Counted from the first letter of the stretch, positions 7,797 to 17,076 are shown. The stretch: 30,904 nt of DNA from CAZKFG01 sp964551985 (GCA_964551985.1 CAZKFG010000024.1:1-30904); one strand, 5' to 3'. The notes: a model not told the origin generated them from the letters alone. A program made the numbers and translations.

Positions 7797-8803
7797 AAAA
7801 ATCAATTGTAGTTATCTTAAGTATCATTGTCCTTGTTGGTTTGTTAGTTGGTTGCTCTAGTGAGAAAAAACCAAAAGTTGGTATATTGTTCATTGTAGGT
7901 GCGGCGAAACGTTGGGATAAAGAAGTGCCTTTTATACAAGAGCGGGCAAAAGAGCTAGGAATGGATGTTGAGACAAAAGTTATCAAGTCCAAAGACCAAA
8001 AACCACCTAAAGAAGAGTGTTTTGCCCTTATAGACAAAGGTATAGATGTTTTGATTTTTCGTGCAATAAATGGAGAATTGTCCAAAGAAATTACTTCATA
8101 TGCTAAGCAAAAAAATGTACAGACTATAAGTTATGGTAGTTTAGCGGGTGGAGAAAGAGTCGATTTGTTTGTTGGCTATGACTCTGAACGTATGGGGCAG
8201 CGGATGGGTCAATATGTTACAGAAATGGTTCCACGTGGAGATTATATTATTTTATCAGGTGATAAAAAAGACAAATATGTGTCTTCCTATATATATAAAG
8301 GAGGCATGAAGTATATTGAACCATTAAAACAAAATATTAATATAATACTAGATGAAAGTGTCCCTGATTGGAGCCCTAGTAAGGCTAAAATTATGGTTCG
8401 AGATGCTATTGTTAAAAATGGTAACAAGATAGATGCTGTTTTTGCAGCTAACGATGTACTTGCAGGTGCTTGTCGAGAAGTACTTGATGAATTAAACATT
8501 ACGCATCCTGTTGTTATAACAGGTATGGATGCAGATTTGTCAGCTGTTCAAAGGATTGTTACGGGAAAACAATCTTGTACAATGTATATGGATTTAAAAA
8601 ATCTTGCATATACAGCAGCAGAGGAGGCCTATAATATGGCTAAAAAACAAAAAGTTAATATAAATATTACTTTTGATAATGATACAAATACACCAATATC
8701 TGGTAATCTTATTACAGGTCAGCTTGTAGTTAAAGAAAATTTAGATAGAGTGCTTATCAAAAACGGTATTTATACAGAGCAAGAAGTTTACGGTACAAAA
8801 TGA
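7793..8803 (+). CDS. XylF/RbsB-like sugar-binding lipoprotein
   Basis: This 336-residue periplasmic-binding-protein fold protein has a lipoprotein signal (VGLLVGC, Cys21), so it should sit outside the cell anchored to the membrane. The C-terminal half closely follows the D-xylose-binding XylF pattern: VFAANDVLAGACREVL, then ITGMDADLSAVQRIVTGKQ, then AAEEAYNMAKK. No ABC permease or ATPase gene lies beside it. Instead its start overlaps the stop of the EAL protein gene (ATGA), and a GGGAGG ribosome site lies inside that gene. The context suggests a sensory co-receptor for the dCache domain rather than a transport subunit. A binding protein serving a transporter encoded elsewhere is the alternative. 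The ligand is probably a sugar, but this is not shown. Confidence 0.9.
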   Translation: MKKSIVVILSIIVLVGLLVGCSSEKKPKVGILFIVGAAKRWDKEVPFIQERAKELGMDVETKVIKSKDQKPPKEECFALIDKGIDVLIFRAINGELSKEITSYAKQKNVQTISYGSLAGGERVDLFVGYDSERMGQRMGQYVTEMVPRGDYIILSGDKKDKYVSSYIYKGGMKYIEPLKQNINIILDESVPDWSPSKAKIMVRDAIVKNGNKIDAVFAANDVLAGACREVLDELNITHPVVITGMDADLSAVQRIVTGKQSCTMYMDLKNLAYTAAEEAYNMAKKQKVNINITFDNDTNTPISGNLITGQLVVKENLDRVLIKNGIYTEQEVYGTK

Positions 8804-8887
8804 CAATAAAATATTGGCTCTAAAAAAAATCTTTATGCTAGTTTCTAACATTACGTGTTAAGTATGATTTTAGTACATTTTTTGTTG

Positions 8888-8916
8888 TTGACGGTTGCTT
8901 TTTTTTGCCATATAAT
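8888..8916 (+). promoter_or_regulatory. Sigma-A-type promoter of the comEA-comEC-holA operon
   Basis: TTGACG (8888-8893) and TATAAT (8911-8916) are spaced by 17 bases, followed 38 bases later by the comEA ATG. The rest of the 8804-8954 gap shows no other feature. Confidence 0.8.
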
Positions 8917-8954
8917 TTTGAAAACAAGACAAATATGCTTGAAAGAGATTTTTT

Positions 8955-9533
8955 ATGACTAGTAAAGAGAAGCTAAAAGTTGCAGCTATAATGATTTTTG
9001 TGGCACTATTTGTTGGTATTAGTATCAGCTGGCAGCAAAATAAGTCTATTTATGGCAAAAGTACTGGTCAAGTACCTGAAACTATTGAAATTGCTATGCA
9101 AAAGCAATTGATAAAAGTGCATATTTCTGGTGCAGTTGTCAATCCTGGTGTTTATTTAACCAATGCAAATTCAAGGGCGCAAGATGTTCTAAAGCTTGCA
9201 GGGGGCTTTTTGCCTGATGCAGATGTTGATAGATTTAACTTGGCAAGAAGATGTTTTGATGGATTACAACTTAGGGTATATCATAAAAAAAGTTCAAAAA
9301 ATATTAAAAAGGAAAATGTTAAACAAGAAGCGGTAAATGATGCAAAAATAAATATAAATACTGCAGGTCAGCAAGAGTGGGAAAGCTTAGATGGTATTGG
9401 TCCTGTACTTGCCAAAAATATTATAGAGTATAGGCAAAAAAATGGTAATTTTAAAAGTATTTGTCAACTACTTGATGTAAAAGGGATTGGTCAGAGTAAG
9501 TTTGAAAATATAAAAGAGCGTTTAATATTATGA
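8955..9533 (+). CDS. comEA: ComEA-type DNA-binding competence protein
   Basis: This 192-residue protein has one N-terminal membrane segment (about 9-25). An SLBB domain (about 53-108) begins KVHISGAVVNPGVY, and a helix-hairpin-helix domain (about 130-190) carries ININTAGQQEW, LDGIGPVLAKNIIEYR and VKGIGQSKFENIK. ComEA binds incoming double-stranded DNA at the cell surface and hands it to the ComEC channel. The ATG has an AAAGAGA ribosome site. Its stop overlaps the comEC start (ATGA), the usual competence arrangement. Length and domain order are typical of Gram-positive-type ComEA. In anaerobes, competence genes are often present without known natural transformation, so activity is not assured. 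Confidence 0.95.
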   Translation: MTSKEKLKVAAIMIFVALFVGISISWQQNKSIYGKSTGQVPETIEIAMQKQLIKVHISGAVVNPGVYLTNANSRAQDVLKLAGGFLPDADVDRFNLARRCFDGLQLRVYHKKSSKNIKKENVKQEAVNDAKININTAGQQEWESLDGIGPVLAKNIIEYRQKNGNFKSICQLLDVKGIGQSKFENIKERLIL

Positions 9534-11884
9534 GCATCAGGGTACTATTTTTTTGGGGACTAGTTTTATTTGTTGTTGGAGATTTTTTAGGATTAAAAGA
9601 ATATGTTTTTTTGAGCACAGGGCTCTGGTGTGTTGCAATTGGCACTGTTATGCTTATTTTAAGCTTGTTTTTGCGTAAAAAAGACAAGCTTTTTTGTTAT
9701 TGTGGATTTGTTGTTTTTTTATTGGCAATGGGTATTATTATTGGTGTAAACGCCAATAAAATTAGTGATGACAACATAGCTAATTTCATCTATAAAGATG
9801 GTATTTTGACTGGGACAGTAGTTCCAGGCTCTTGGCAAAAAGATGAAGAAGATGGAGCAAAATTTTTACTTCAAACTAGATTGCTTTCTATTGATAGCGA
9901 AAATAAACCTGTCAGTGGAATGGTTAATATTCATGTACGTAAAATTCCTGATGGCGAAAAAATTGAGGCTAACAGCACCATAAGTTTTTTTTGTCAAGTA
10001 AAACCTATCTATGCTAATTACAATCCAGGCGGAATTGACAGGGTTTGGCAGTTGAATAACAGAGGCATTTTTGCACAAGCATCTGTTAATTTTTCTTATG
10101 TAGCAGTGTCAAAAGAACGTTCTATAAGCTTTGATTTAGTGCTAAAAGAACTTTTAGCTAGCTTTAAAGAAAATATTGGCAACGTTATGCCTGCCAATCA
10201 GCAAGCTATAGTATTTGCTATGATGTTTGGCGGATATAAGGGTATTGATGAACAAACAATTGCTGATTTTTCTGATACAGGTTTAATACATATCTTGTCT
10301 GTGTCTGGCACACACGTTGCTATAATTATAAGCTTTATTGTTTGGCTTTGCAGGCGCTTTAAATTAGGCAGTAAAACAACTTTTTTATTGGCGGGATTAT
10401 TGATTGGATTTTATGCTTTTTTAAGCTCACTAAGTATTCCAGTTGTGCGTGCTTCTTTGATGGCTATAATGATACTATTTGCTAAAACTCTTGATAGAAA
10501 AATTGATACAGGTAGCCTTTTAGGGATGGTATGCCTTTTGGCACTCATTTATAAACCAACGTGGCTTTTAGATATTAGCTTTCAGCTATCTTTTGTTGCT
10601 TCAGCGGGTCTTATTTATCTATATCCACCAATAAAAAGTAAAATTGACTTTTCACCTGATTTTATTTCATCAGCCATATCACTTACTTTGGCAGTACAAT
10701 TAGCGCTGGCACCATTTTTAGCTACCTATTTTAACCAAATATCTCTATTGTCTTTCATTGCTAATATAATAGTTTTGCCAGTGCTCGAATTATGCCTTTT
10801 AGCAAGCTTGATTGGTTTGCCATTATTTTATATCTTGAAACCTTTAGGTAGTATTATATTTGTTTTTGTGAGCTTTGCTTTAGATATAGTTGTAAAAACA
10901 GTTGAATTTTTGGCAAACTTTTCTTTTGCAATCATACCAATCATGCATATGCCTTTTTGGTTGTGGATTTGCTATTATTTATTTTTATTTGTTTTGTTTG
11001 GATTTTTACCTTTTTATGTTAAAAGAAATACGCGTATAGTGCTTTGCAGCTTGATTTTTGCATTTTGTAGCCTTACATATATAACGAAAGTATACAATAG
11101 TCAAGGTTTTATGGTGCATTTTATCGATGTAGGTCAAGGTGATGCAAGCTTGATTTTAACACCAAATAAAAAAGCTATTTTGTTAGACACAGGTCCTAGC
11201 GGTATTTACAACAACTTTGATACAGGAAAATCTATTATTGTGCCTTATTTAAAATACTACGGCGTTAATACACTTGATTTGCTCATATTATCTCATGGAC
11301 ACAAAGACCACGCTGGCGGTGCGGCGAGTATTGCTAAGAGTGTTCAAATAAAAGATGTATGGCTATCTGAGGAAAAGCAATCTGATGATATTAAAAGATT
11401 GTTGAATTTTGCAGCAAATAGTAATACAATTATAGTTAAATCCGGCTTTGAGACAACGATTGACGGTGTTAATATAAAAGTATTGTACTCGCCTGAACTG
11501 TCACAAAAAGTGCGATTGGAAAATTCTACAATTATAAAGATGGAATTTGCTGACAAAAAGTTTTTGTTTATGGGTGATGCTGATAAAATAACTGAAGATA
11601 TTACTATGGATTTGACAGAGCAGGTAGATGTTTTAAAAGTTGCACACCATGGCTCGAAAAATTCAAGTAATCCATTATTTATTGCTAAAACCAATCCAAG
11701 CCTTGCAGTCATTTCGGTTGCAAGTAATAATAGTTATGGTCATCCTAATGATAAAGTGATAAAAAGATTTGAAAAACAAGGTGCCAAAATTGCTCGTACT
11801 GATAAAGATGGCGCTATTCTTGTAAAAATAAAAGATGATAAACTTTATTGGTATGGCTACAAAGAAAACAAAGAAATTTTTTAA
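9530..11884 (+). CDS. comEC: ComEC/Rec2 DNA uptake channel
   Basis: This 784-residue polytopic membrane protein has the full ComEC layout: N-terminal membrane helices with an outside OB-like domain, a Competence domain of many helices beginning near FSDTGLIHILSVSGTHVAI, and a C-terminal metallo-beta-lactamase-like domain. That last domain shows FIDVGQGDASLI, LLDTGPSG, SHGHKDHAGG (His589 to His594), FMGDAD and VAHHGSKNSS. ComEC carries single-stranded DNA across the membrane; the lactamase-like domain is thought to degrade the other strand. All expected metal-ligand motifs are present, so the protein looks intact. It overlaps comEA by four bases and is followed at once by holA. Confidence 0.96.
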   Translation: MSIRVLFFWGLVLFVVGDFLGLKEYVFLSTGLWCVAIGTVMLILSLFLRKKDKLFCYCGFVVFLLAMGIIIGVNANKISDDNIANFIYKDGILTGTVVPGSWQKDEEDGAKFLLQTRLLSIDSENKPVSGMVNIHVRKIPDGEKIEANSTISFFCQVKPIYANYNPGGIDRVWQLNNRGIFAQASVNFSYVAVSKERSISFDLVLKELLASFKENIGNVMPANQQAIVFAMMFGGYKGIDEQTIADFSDTGLIHILSVSGTHVAIIISFIVWLCRRFKLGSKTTFLLAGLLIGFYAFLSSLSIPVVRASLMAIMILFAKTLDRKIDTGSLLGMVCLLALIYKPTWLLDISFQLSFVASAGLIYLYPPIKSKIDFSPDFISSAISLTLAVQLALAPFLATYFNQISLLSFIANIIVLPVLELCLLASLIGLPLFYILKPLGSIIFVFVSFALDIVVKTVEFLANFSFAIIPIMHMPFWLWICYYLFLFVLFGFLPFYVKRNTRIVLCSLIFAFCSLTYITKVYNSQGFMVHFIDVGQGDASLILTPNKKAILLDTGPSGIYNNFDTGKSIIVPYLKYYGVNTLDLLILSHGHKDHAGGAASIAKSVQIKDVWLSEEKQSDDIKRLLNFAANSNTIIVKSGFETTIDGVNIKVLYSPELSQKVRLENSTIIKMEFADKKFLFMGDADKITEDITMDLTEQVDVLKVAHHGSKNSSNPLFIAKTNPSLAVISVASNNSYGHPNDKVIKRFEKQGAKIARTDKDGAILVKIKDDKLYWYGYKENKEIF

Positions 11885-11898
11885 AAGGATGTTTTACT

Positions 11899-12906
11899 GT
11901 GCAGGCACAAGTTTTTATACAAAAATTAAATACGGACATTCCCAAAGTAGTATTACTATCTGGAGAAGAGAGTTTTTTTGTTGACAAGATAGTCAAAATG
12001 ATAACAGATATATTTTTAAAAGATGAAATTGAACAGCAATCTGTTGTGCTGCCTACAGAGTCGACAGTTGCTCAAATGAAAGATTATCTTTCGACAAGCG
12101 GTTTTTTCAGCAACAAGACTTTGCTTATAGTTAAAAAGAGTAGGTTTTTCGGTGAAGATAAAAGCTTATCAGAAAAAGATAAAAAAGATTATTTACAACT
12201 TTTATCCAGCTTGCAAGAGGATAGTTGTCTTATTTTAATATGCCCAAAACCAGATAAAAGGGTAAGACTGTATAAAGAGTTTGATAAAATCGGCACTATT
12301 GTGGAATGTGATAAATTGAAAGCTTCTCAAGTTCAGAGTTATCTACAAAATCTTGCTAAAAGCTATGGCTGTAGTTTTGATAAAGCAGCTATAGAGTTGA
12401 TAATGCAGTATGTTTACCTGTTAGATAATATTTCGTTATATTTTTTACATAGTGAAGTAGAAAAAATATCTTTATATGCCGGAGAAAATAAAATATGGAC
12501 TAAAGAGCATATAGAGAACATTTTTTCCGACTTAAGCGGTACATCAGCTTTTATGCTAAGTGATTCACTTGCTAAAGGTGATGCTAAAAAAGCCTTGTTC
12601 ATACTAAATGAACAAATACTTCAAGGAGAATACATTTTAAAAATTGTAGGACTTTTAGCTTATCAACTGAGAAAATGGTTACTTGTAAAAAAATTAATAA
12701 AACAGAACTTATCAAGGTCAGAGTTGGCTAGTAGAGCCTCTTTGATGCCGTTTGTACTAGACAAAACTATTGAACAAAGTAAAAATCTCTCTGAAGATAA
12801 AATTGAAAACGCGCTACTTTCTTTGTCTGATTTGAGTAGACAAATTCATATTGGCGCAAACAGCTTAATTCATCTAGAGAAAATTATTATAAAATTTTGT
12901 AGTTAG
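11899..12906 (+). CDS. holA: DNA polymerase III delta subunit (HolA)
   Basis: HolA is the clamp-loader subunit that opens the beta clamp. With the chosen start it has 335 residues, a normal length. The N-terminal AAA+-like region carries VVLLSGEESFFVDKIV; the C-terminal third has LSGTSAFMLSDSLAKGD and LLAYQLRKWLLVKK, typical of delta. I chose the GTG at 11899 because AAAAGGA (11883-11889) lies nine bases upstream. The in-frame ATG at 11848 would overlap comEC by 37 bases and add 17 residues unlike the family. The comEC-holA order is common in Bacillota. No rpsT gene follows here, unlike many relatives. Confidence 0.9.
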   Translation: MQAQVFIQKLNTDIPKVVLLSGEESFFVDKIVKMITDIFLKDEIEQQSVVLPTESTVAQMKDYLSTSGFFSNKTLLIVKKSRFFGEDKSLSEKDKKDYLQLLSSLQEDSCLILICPKPDKRVRLYKEFDKIGTIVECDKLKASQVQSYLQNLAKSYGCSFDKAAIELIMQYVYLLDNISLYFLHSEVEKISLYAGENKIWTKEHIENIFSDLSGTSAFMLSDSLAKGDAKKALFILNEQILQGEYILKIVGLLAYQLRKWLLVKKLIKQNLSRSELASRASLMPFVLDKTIEQSKNLSEDKIENALLSLSDLSRQIHIGANSLIHLEKIIIKFCS

Positions 12907-12946
12907 TCACGATTGGTAAAAAATATTTACAAATTATAAAAACAGC

Positions 12947-12975
12947 TTGAAAATTTATGCGAAAAAGGTTACTAT
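12947..12975 (+). promoter_or_regulatory. Candidate promoter of the first chemoreceptor gene
   Basis: TTGAAA (12947-12952) and TACTAT (12970-12975) are spaced by 17 bases. The start would give a leader of about 145 bases, containing a weak hairpin (13024-13054) before TGTTTTTGTTTG, which could end holA transcription or attenuate the leader. Confidence 0.45.
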
Positions 12976-13023
12976 ATATTTGTAATACATGTTTATTAAA
13001 AACAATGGATTGCAGTATGTTAT

Positions 13024-13066
13024 GCCTTTGAAAAGCGTGCATAAAGCTTTGGGCTGTTTTTGTTTG
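13024..13066 (+). terminator. Weak hairpin with T-rich tail between holA and the first chemoreceptor
   Basis: AAAGC (13032-13036) pairs with GCTTT (13046-13050), and GCC (13024-13026) can pair with GGC (13052-13054), followed by TGTTTTTGTTTG. The stem is imperfect, so this is a candidate only. Confidence 0.35.
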
Positions 13067-13128
13067 TAATTCTTTATTTTTAATAAAATAAGTCAAGAAA
13101 ATTAATTTATCATGAAGGGGTTGTATTT

Positions 13129-14880
13129 ATGGGTAATTTATCTGTTGCCAAAAAACTTATAGGAAGCTTTGTTATTGTTATTATTTTAATGATATCTTTT
13201 GGCGGTTATAGTTTGATTTCTATGAATAGAATGAATAATCACACCGAACAAATATCTAATATTTGGCTAGAGAGTATTATTATGATTAGTGATTTAGAAA
13301 ATTCTATTAATACCTTGAGAAGAAATCAGTATGCGCATATGTTGACAATAGATGTTACACAAAAAGCAGTCTATGAAAAATCAGCCAAAGAAATGACGGT
13401 AAAAATAGAAAATATTTTTAAAACCTACAAAGAGTTAATTGAAAAAACCAATTATGCTAATGATGCTGATAAACAAATGGACTTAAAACTTTCTAATGTT
13501 ACTTATCAAGCTTGGAAAGAGTTTCAACCATTAGGCGAAAAGCTAATAGAATATAGTAACAATTCCCTAAGAGATGAAAAACGAGAAATTAGCCATAAAG
13601 CTGCACTGTTAAATCAAAATGAGGTTGTAAAAGCTTATAATAATTTATTCGCTCGTGCTGAAGATATGGCAAATTTTAATGAGAAAGCGGCTATACAAGA
13701 GGCTAAACTTACTCACGAGGAGTTTTATGCAACAAGGGCTATTGTTTGGGGTGCAATTATTGCAGTAGTATTGTTTGCAGCTTTTATTAGTTTTATGCTT
13801 GTTAAAAATTTAAAACGCTCCATTAACGATTTAATGCGCGTATCAGAATCTTTGGGCGAAGGGCATTTAAATGTTGTAGCAAATATTTACTCTAATGATG
13901 AACTTGGAGCATTGGCATCGAACTACAATAAAACTATAGAAAATATCAAGATAGTAATCCAAAAAATTCAAACAATGGCAGAAGAATTGTCAACAGCTTC
14001 GGCAGAATTTACTGAAAGCGCAGAGCAATCAGCGGAAGTGACACAAACAATAGCTCAAAATGTATCGCATGTATCGTCAGCAGCGGATGTGCAAATGTCA
14101 ACTGTAGAAAATTCTAACTTAGTTGTAGAAGGCATGACAAAACAAATTGGCAAAGCAGCAACCACAGCTAATACAGCGGCAGATACTGCGAAAGCATCAG
14201 TAAAACAAGCTGAAGAAGGAACCGCCGTAATAGACCAAGCAGTAAAACAAATGACAATAATTGAAACAAGCGTCGGCGACACAGTGAAAGTAATCTCTAA
14301 CTTAGGAGAGCGTTCCCAAGAAATAGGACAAATAGTAGAAACAATCTCAGACATAGCATCTCAAACAAACCTCTTGGCATTAAATGCCGCGATAGAAGCA
14401 GCAAGAGCAGGCGAACACGGCAGAGGATTTGCGGTAGTATCAGAAGAAGTGAGAAAGCTAGCAGAACAATCGCAAGAATCGGCAGAGAGAATAACAACAC
14501 TAATAACAAACATACAAAAAGAAACGCAACTTGCAATCAATGCAATGCACACTGGTGCGCAAGAAGTAAAGAATGGCTCAGAAGTGGTAGGAAGAGGAGG
14601 TCAAGCCTTCAAAAAACTATCTGAATCCTCTTTAGAGAGCGCTAAACAAATGCAAGAGATGGCAGCAGAAATGAAAGAATTACAAGCCAATACCGAAAAT
14701 ATAGTAAAAGCAATAGGCGAAATAGAAGCATCGAGTACAACGATAACACAAGAATCTCAATCGGTTGCAGCAGCAACAGAAGAACAATCAGCAACGATGG
14801 AAGAAATCGCTGCCTCAAGCAGAGGACTTGCAAAAATGGCGAAAGAGATGAAAACAGTACTATCTATGTTCAAAAATTAA
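13129..14880 (+). CDS. Methyl-accepting chemotaxis protein, copy 1
   Basis: This is a 583-residue chemoreceptor. Membrane segment 1 (about 10-32) is followed by an outside four-helix-bundle sensor of about 170 residues with NSINTLRRNQYAHML. Then come membrane segment 2 (about 203-225), a HAMP linker with NDLMRVSESLGEGHLNVVA, and a cytoplasmic coiled-coil signalling domain. The hairpin tip includes ASQTNLLALNAAIEAARAGE and HGRGFAVVSEEVRKLAEQS, which contacts CheA/CheW. No CheR-tethering pentapeptide is seen at the C-terminus, which ends in VLSMFKN. The ribosome site is GAAGGGG. Two close paralogues follow with the same length and order. The ligand is unknown, and no che genes are in the window. 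Confidence 0.96.
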   Translation: MGNLSVAKKLIGSFVIVIILMISFGGYSLISMNRMNNHTEQISNIWLESIIMISDLENSINTLRRNQYAHMLTIDVTQKAVYEKSAKEMTVKIENIFKTYKELIEKTNYANDADKQMDLKLSNVTYQAWKEFQPLGEKLIEYSNNSLRDEKREISHKAALLNQNEVVKAYNNLFARAEDMANFNEKAAIQEAKLTHEEFYATRAIVWGAIIAVVLFAAFISFMLVKNLKRSINDLMRVSESLGEGHLNVVANIYSNDELGALASNYNKTIENIKIVIQKIQTMAEELSTASAEFTESAEQSAEVTQTIAQNVSHVSSAADVQMSTVENSNLVVEGMTKQIGKAATTANTAADTAKASVKQAEEGTAVIDQAVKQMTIIETSVGDTVKVISNLGERSQEIGQIVETISDIASQTNLLALNAAIEAARAGEHGRGFAVVSEEVRKLAEQSQESAERITTLITNIQKETQLAINAMHTGAQEVKNGSEVVGRGGQAFKKLSESSLESAKQMQEMAAEMKELQANTENIVKAIGEIEASSTTITQESQSVAAATEEQSATMEEIAASSRGLAKMAKEMKTVLSMFKN

Positions 14881-14886
14881 ATAAAT

Positions 14887-14919
14887 TAAAACTGCCGCAT
14901 ATGCGGCAGTTTTTTATTA
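14887..14919 (+). terminator. Intrinsic terminator after chemoreceptor 1
   Basis: A perfect hairpin, AAAACTGCCGCAT paired with ATGCGGCAGTTTT (14887-14912), runs into a T-rich tail. The same CTGCCGC/GCGGCAG stem recurs after chemoreceptor 2. Confidence 0.9.
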
Positions 14920-15316
14920 TGCTGTAGCGAGTTTCAAACATAGACTGAAACAAAAAATCAATTGGTTAAATTAAAACCTAAGCATTAACCAATAGTAAAA
15001 TGATAAACCATCAAAAAATTATTATTATAGCCAACAGTTTAGCAATAGAAAAATGGATGTGCAAATACCAAGTATTATTGGATATGAAAATAAGATGTGT
15101 TTACAAAACACACTAATAAGTCTTTGATACATACTATATTTTGTTAAAATATAGGTTGAAAAATCAAACAAAAACATGTATGATGAGTAGAAGTGAAAGA
15201 TAAAATTTGTAATAATTATAATAATTTACAAAATTTACATATACTATTTAACGATGCTACTCACAATTTTATCTTAAAAAAGGAAAAATTTTTAAAGATG
15301 AAGGGAGTTGCAAAGA
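14920..15316 (+). other. 397-base AT-rich gap between chemoreceptors 1 and 2, with a structured leader
   Basis: No coding frame is evident. The gap holds an inverted repeat ATTGGTTAA/TTAACCAAT (14961-14969 and 14985-14993), a weak promoter-like pair (TTGATA at 15124, TAAAAT at 15145, spacer only 15) and a cluster of overlapping inverted repeats (15184-15275) described separately. The ribosome site AAGGGAG ends at 15307. Confidence 0.5.
15184..15275 (+). promoter_or_regulatory. Candidate structured RNA leader with crossing or alternative stems
   Basis: Two stems can be drawn. GAGTAG (15185-15190) pairs with CTACTC (15257-15262). AAGATAAAATTTGT (15197-15210) pairs with ACAATTTTATCTT (15263-15275), with a single bulged T. 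Their order is crossing, so they are either mutually exclusive or form a pseudoknot. A third, shorter option pairs TTTGT (15206-15210) with ACAAA (15228-15232). This lies about 40 bases before the chemoreceptor 2 start. The AT richness tempers confidence. Confidence 0.4.
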
Positions 15317-17068
15317 ATGGGTAATTTATCCATTTCCAAAAAACTTATAGGTAGTTTTGTTGTTTTACTCACACTTATGATGGCTTTTGGTGGCTACAGC
15401 TTGGTTTCTATGAGTAAAATGAATGATCGTACAGATGATATTGTCAAAGGTTGGATGAGTAGTTACATGGCTTTGACAAAAATGCAAAATGATTTGAATG
15501 CTATACGTAGAAGAGGCTATGCTCATGTTTTAGCACCAGATGCAGAATCAATGAAAAAATATGACCAAGAAATTGCAGAGTCTACCAAACGTGTAGAAGG
15601 TGAGTTTGAAGAATACAGAAACTTATTTGCTGCGACAGCTTATGCTAGTGAGGCAGATAAGCAAAAGGATTTAAAAAATCTTGATGAAGCCTATAAAATG
15701 TGGAAAGCTTTTGTTGTATCAAATAATAAATTTTTAGCTTTTAGTACAAATTCCATGCGAGATGAAAAAACGCCTATAAGTCAAAAAGCTATTAACTTTA
15801 ATAGTGAAGAGATGATAAAGGTGTTTGATCCTTTATATCTAAAAGCTCAAGAGATGCAAGTTTTCAACAGAGAAAATGCAGAAAGATCAGCATTATTAAA
15901 TGAAAACGAGTATATTTTTACGAGAAATGTTGTAATAGGAATGATGAGTTTAATTGTATTATTATCAGGACTTGTAGCGTATGTTTTATTGAGCAGTATG
16001 AAAAGATCTATCAACGATCTACTCAGAGTATCAGACGCAGTGGGAACAGGGCAATTAAATGTAACTGCAAATGTGTATTCCAAAGATGAGTTTGGAGCAC
16101 TAGCAGTAGGATATAACAAAACAATAGAAAACATAAAAAGGGTAATTGAAAAAATTCAAACAATGGCAGACCAACTAAAAACAGCGTCAGCAGAATTTAC
16201 TGAAAGCGCTGACCAGTCCGCTGAGGTAACGCAAACAATAGCGCAAAACGTATCACATGTGTCGTCAGCTGCCGATATTCAAATGAGTACAGTAGAAAAT
16301 GCAAACACTGTTGTAGATAACATGATACAACAAATAGTTACAACAACAAAAACAGCAGAATTATCAGCAGACGCAGCAAAGACATCGGTAAAACAGGCAG
16401 AAGAAGGAGCGACAATAGTAGAACAAGCAGCAAAACAAATGACAGTAATAGAAACAAGTGTTAATGATACGGTAAAAGTAATTTCAAGTTTAGGAGACCG
16501 CTCGCAAGAGATAGGACAAATAGTAGAGACAATTTCAGATATAGCGTCACAAACAAACCTATTAGCACTAAATGCAGCAATAGAAGCAGCAAGAGCGGGT
16601 GAACACGGAAGAGGATTTGCTGTAGTATCCGAAGAAGTAAGAAAATTAGCGGAACAATCCCAAGAATCAGCAGAAAAAATAACTACCTTAATTACCAACA
16701 TTCAAAAAGAAACACAAATGGCAATAACGACAATGCACGCAGGGGCGAAAGAAGTAAAAAGCGGCTCAGAAGTAGTAGGACACGGAGGACAAGTCTTCAA
16801 GCAACTGTGTGACTGTTCTTTAGACAGTGCAAAGCAAATGCAAGAGATAGCAAAAGAAATGAAAGCATTGCAAGCTAATACTGAAAATATAGTAAAAGCA
16901 ATAGGTAGCATAGAAACATCAAGTACAACAATAACACAAGAATCTCAATCTGTAGCAGCAGCTACAGAAGAACAATCAGCAACAATGGAAGAGATAGCTG
17001 CATCAAGTAGAAGTCTAGCAACTATGGCGAAAGATATGAAAGAAGTGTTGTCCATATTCAAAATTTGA
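15317..17068 (+). CDS. Methyl-accepting chemotaxis protein, copy 2
   Basis: This 583-residue paralogue of copy 1 has the same architecture: membrane segment 1 (about 10-32), four-helix-bundle sensor with NDLNAIRRRGYAHVL, membrane segment 2 (about 203-225), HAMP, and signalling coiled coil with ASQTNLLALNAAIEAARAGE. I chose the ATG at 15317 because AAGGGAG lies nine bases upstream and the protein then starts MGNLSISKKLIGSF, matching copy 1; an in-frame TTG at 15308 would add three residues. The sensor part differs clearly from the other copies while the signalling part is nearly the same, so the three probably read different ligands into one CheA/CheW array. Codon use changes sharply near the HAMP region. 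Confidence 0.96.
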   Translation: MGNLSISKKLIGSFVVLLTLMMAFGGYSLVSMSKMNDRTDDIVKGWMSSYMALTKMQNDLNAIRRRGYAHVLAPDAESMKKYDQEIAESTKRVEGEFEEYRNLFAATAYASEADKQKDLKNLDEAYKMWKAFVVSNNKFLAFSTNSMRDEKTPISQKAINFNSEEMIKVFDPLYLKAQEMQVFNRENAERSALLNENEYIFTRNVVIGMMSLIVLLSGLVAYVLLSSMKRSINDLLRVSDAVGTGQLNVTANVYSKDEFGALAVGYNKTIENIKRVIEKIQTMADQLKTASAEFTESADQSAEVTQTIAQNVSHVSSAADIQMSTVENANTVVDNMIQQIVTTTKTAELSADAAKTSVKQAEEGATIVEQAAKQMTVIETSVNDTVKVISSLGDRSQEIGQIVETISDIASQTNLLALNAAIEAARAGEHGRGFAVVSEEVRKLAEQSQESAEKITTLITNIQKETQMAITTMHAGAKEVKSGSEVVGHGGQVFKQLCDCSLDSAKQMQEIAKEMKALQANTENIVKAIGSIETSSTTITQESQSVAAATEEQSATMEEIAASSRSLATMAKDMKEVLSIFKI

Positions 17069-17076
17069 ATAGACAA

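Noticed and set aside
11848..11898. Upstream ATG start for holA
   Set aside because: It overlaps comEC, adds residues unlike the family, and the GTG at 11899 has a properly placed ribosome site.
14055..16911. Several long antisense open frames (up to 140 residues) opposite the chemoreceptor signalling domains
   Set aside because: They mirror the repetitive A-ending codons of the sense strand, recur at the same place in paralogues and have no ribosome sites.
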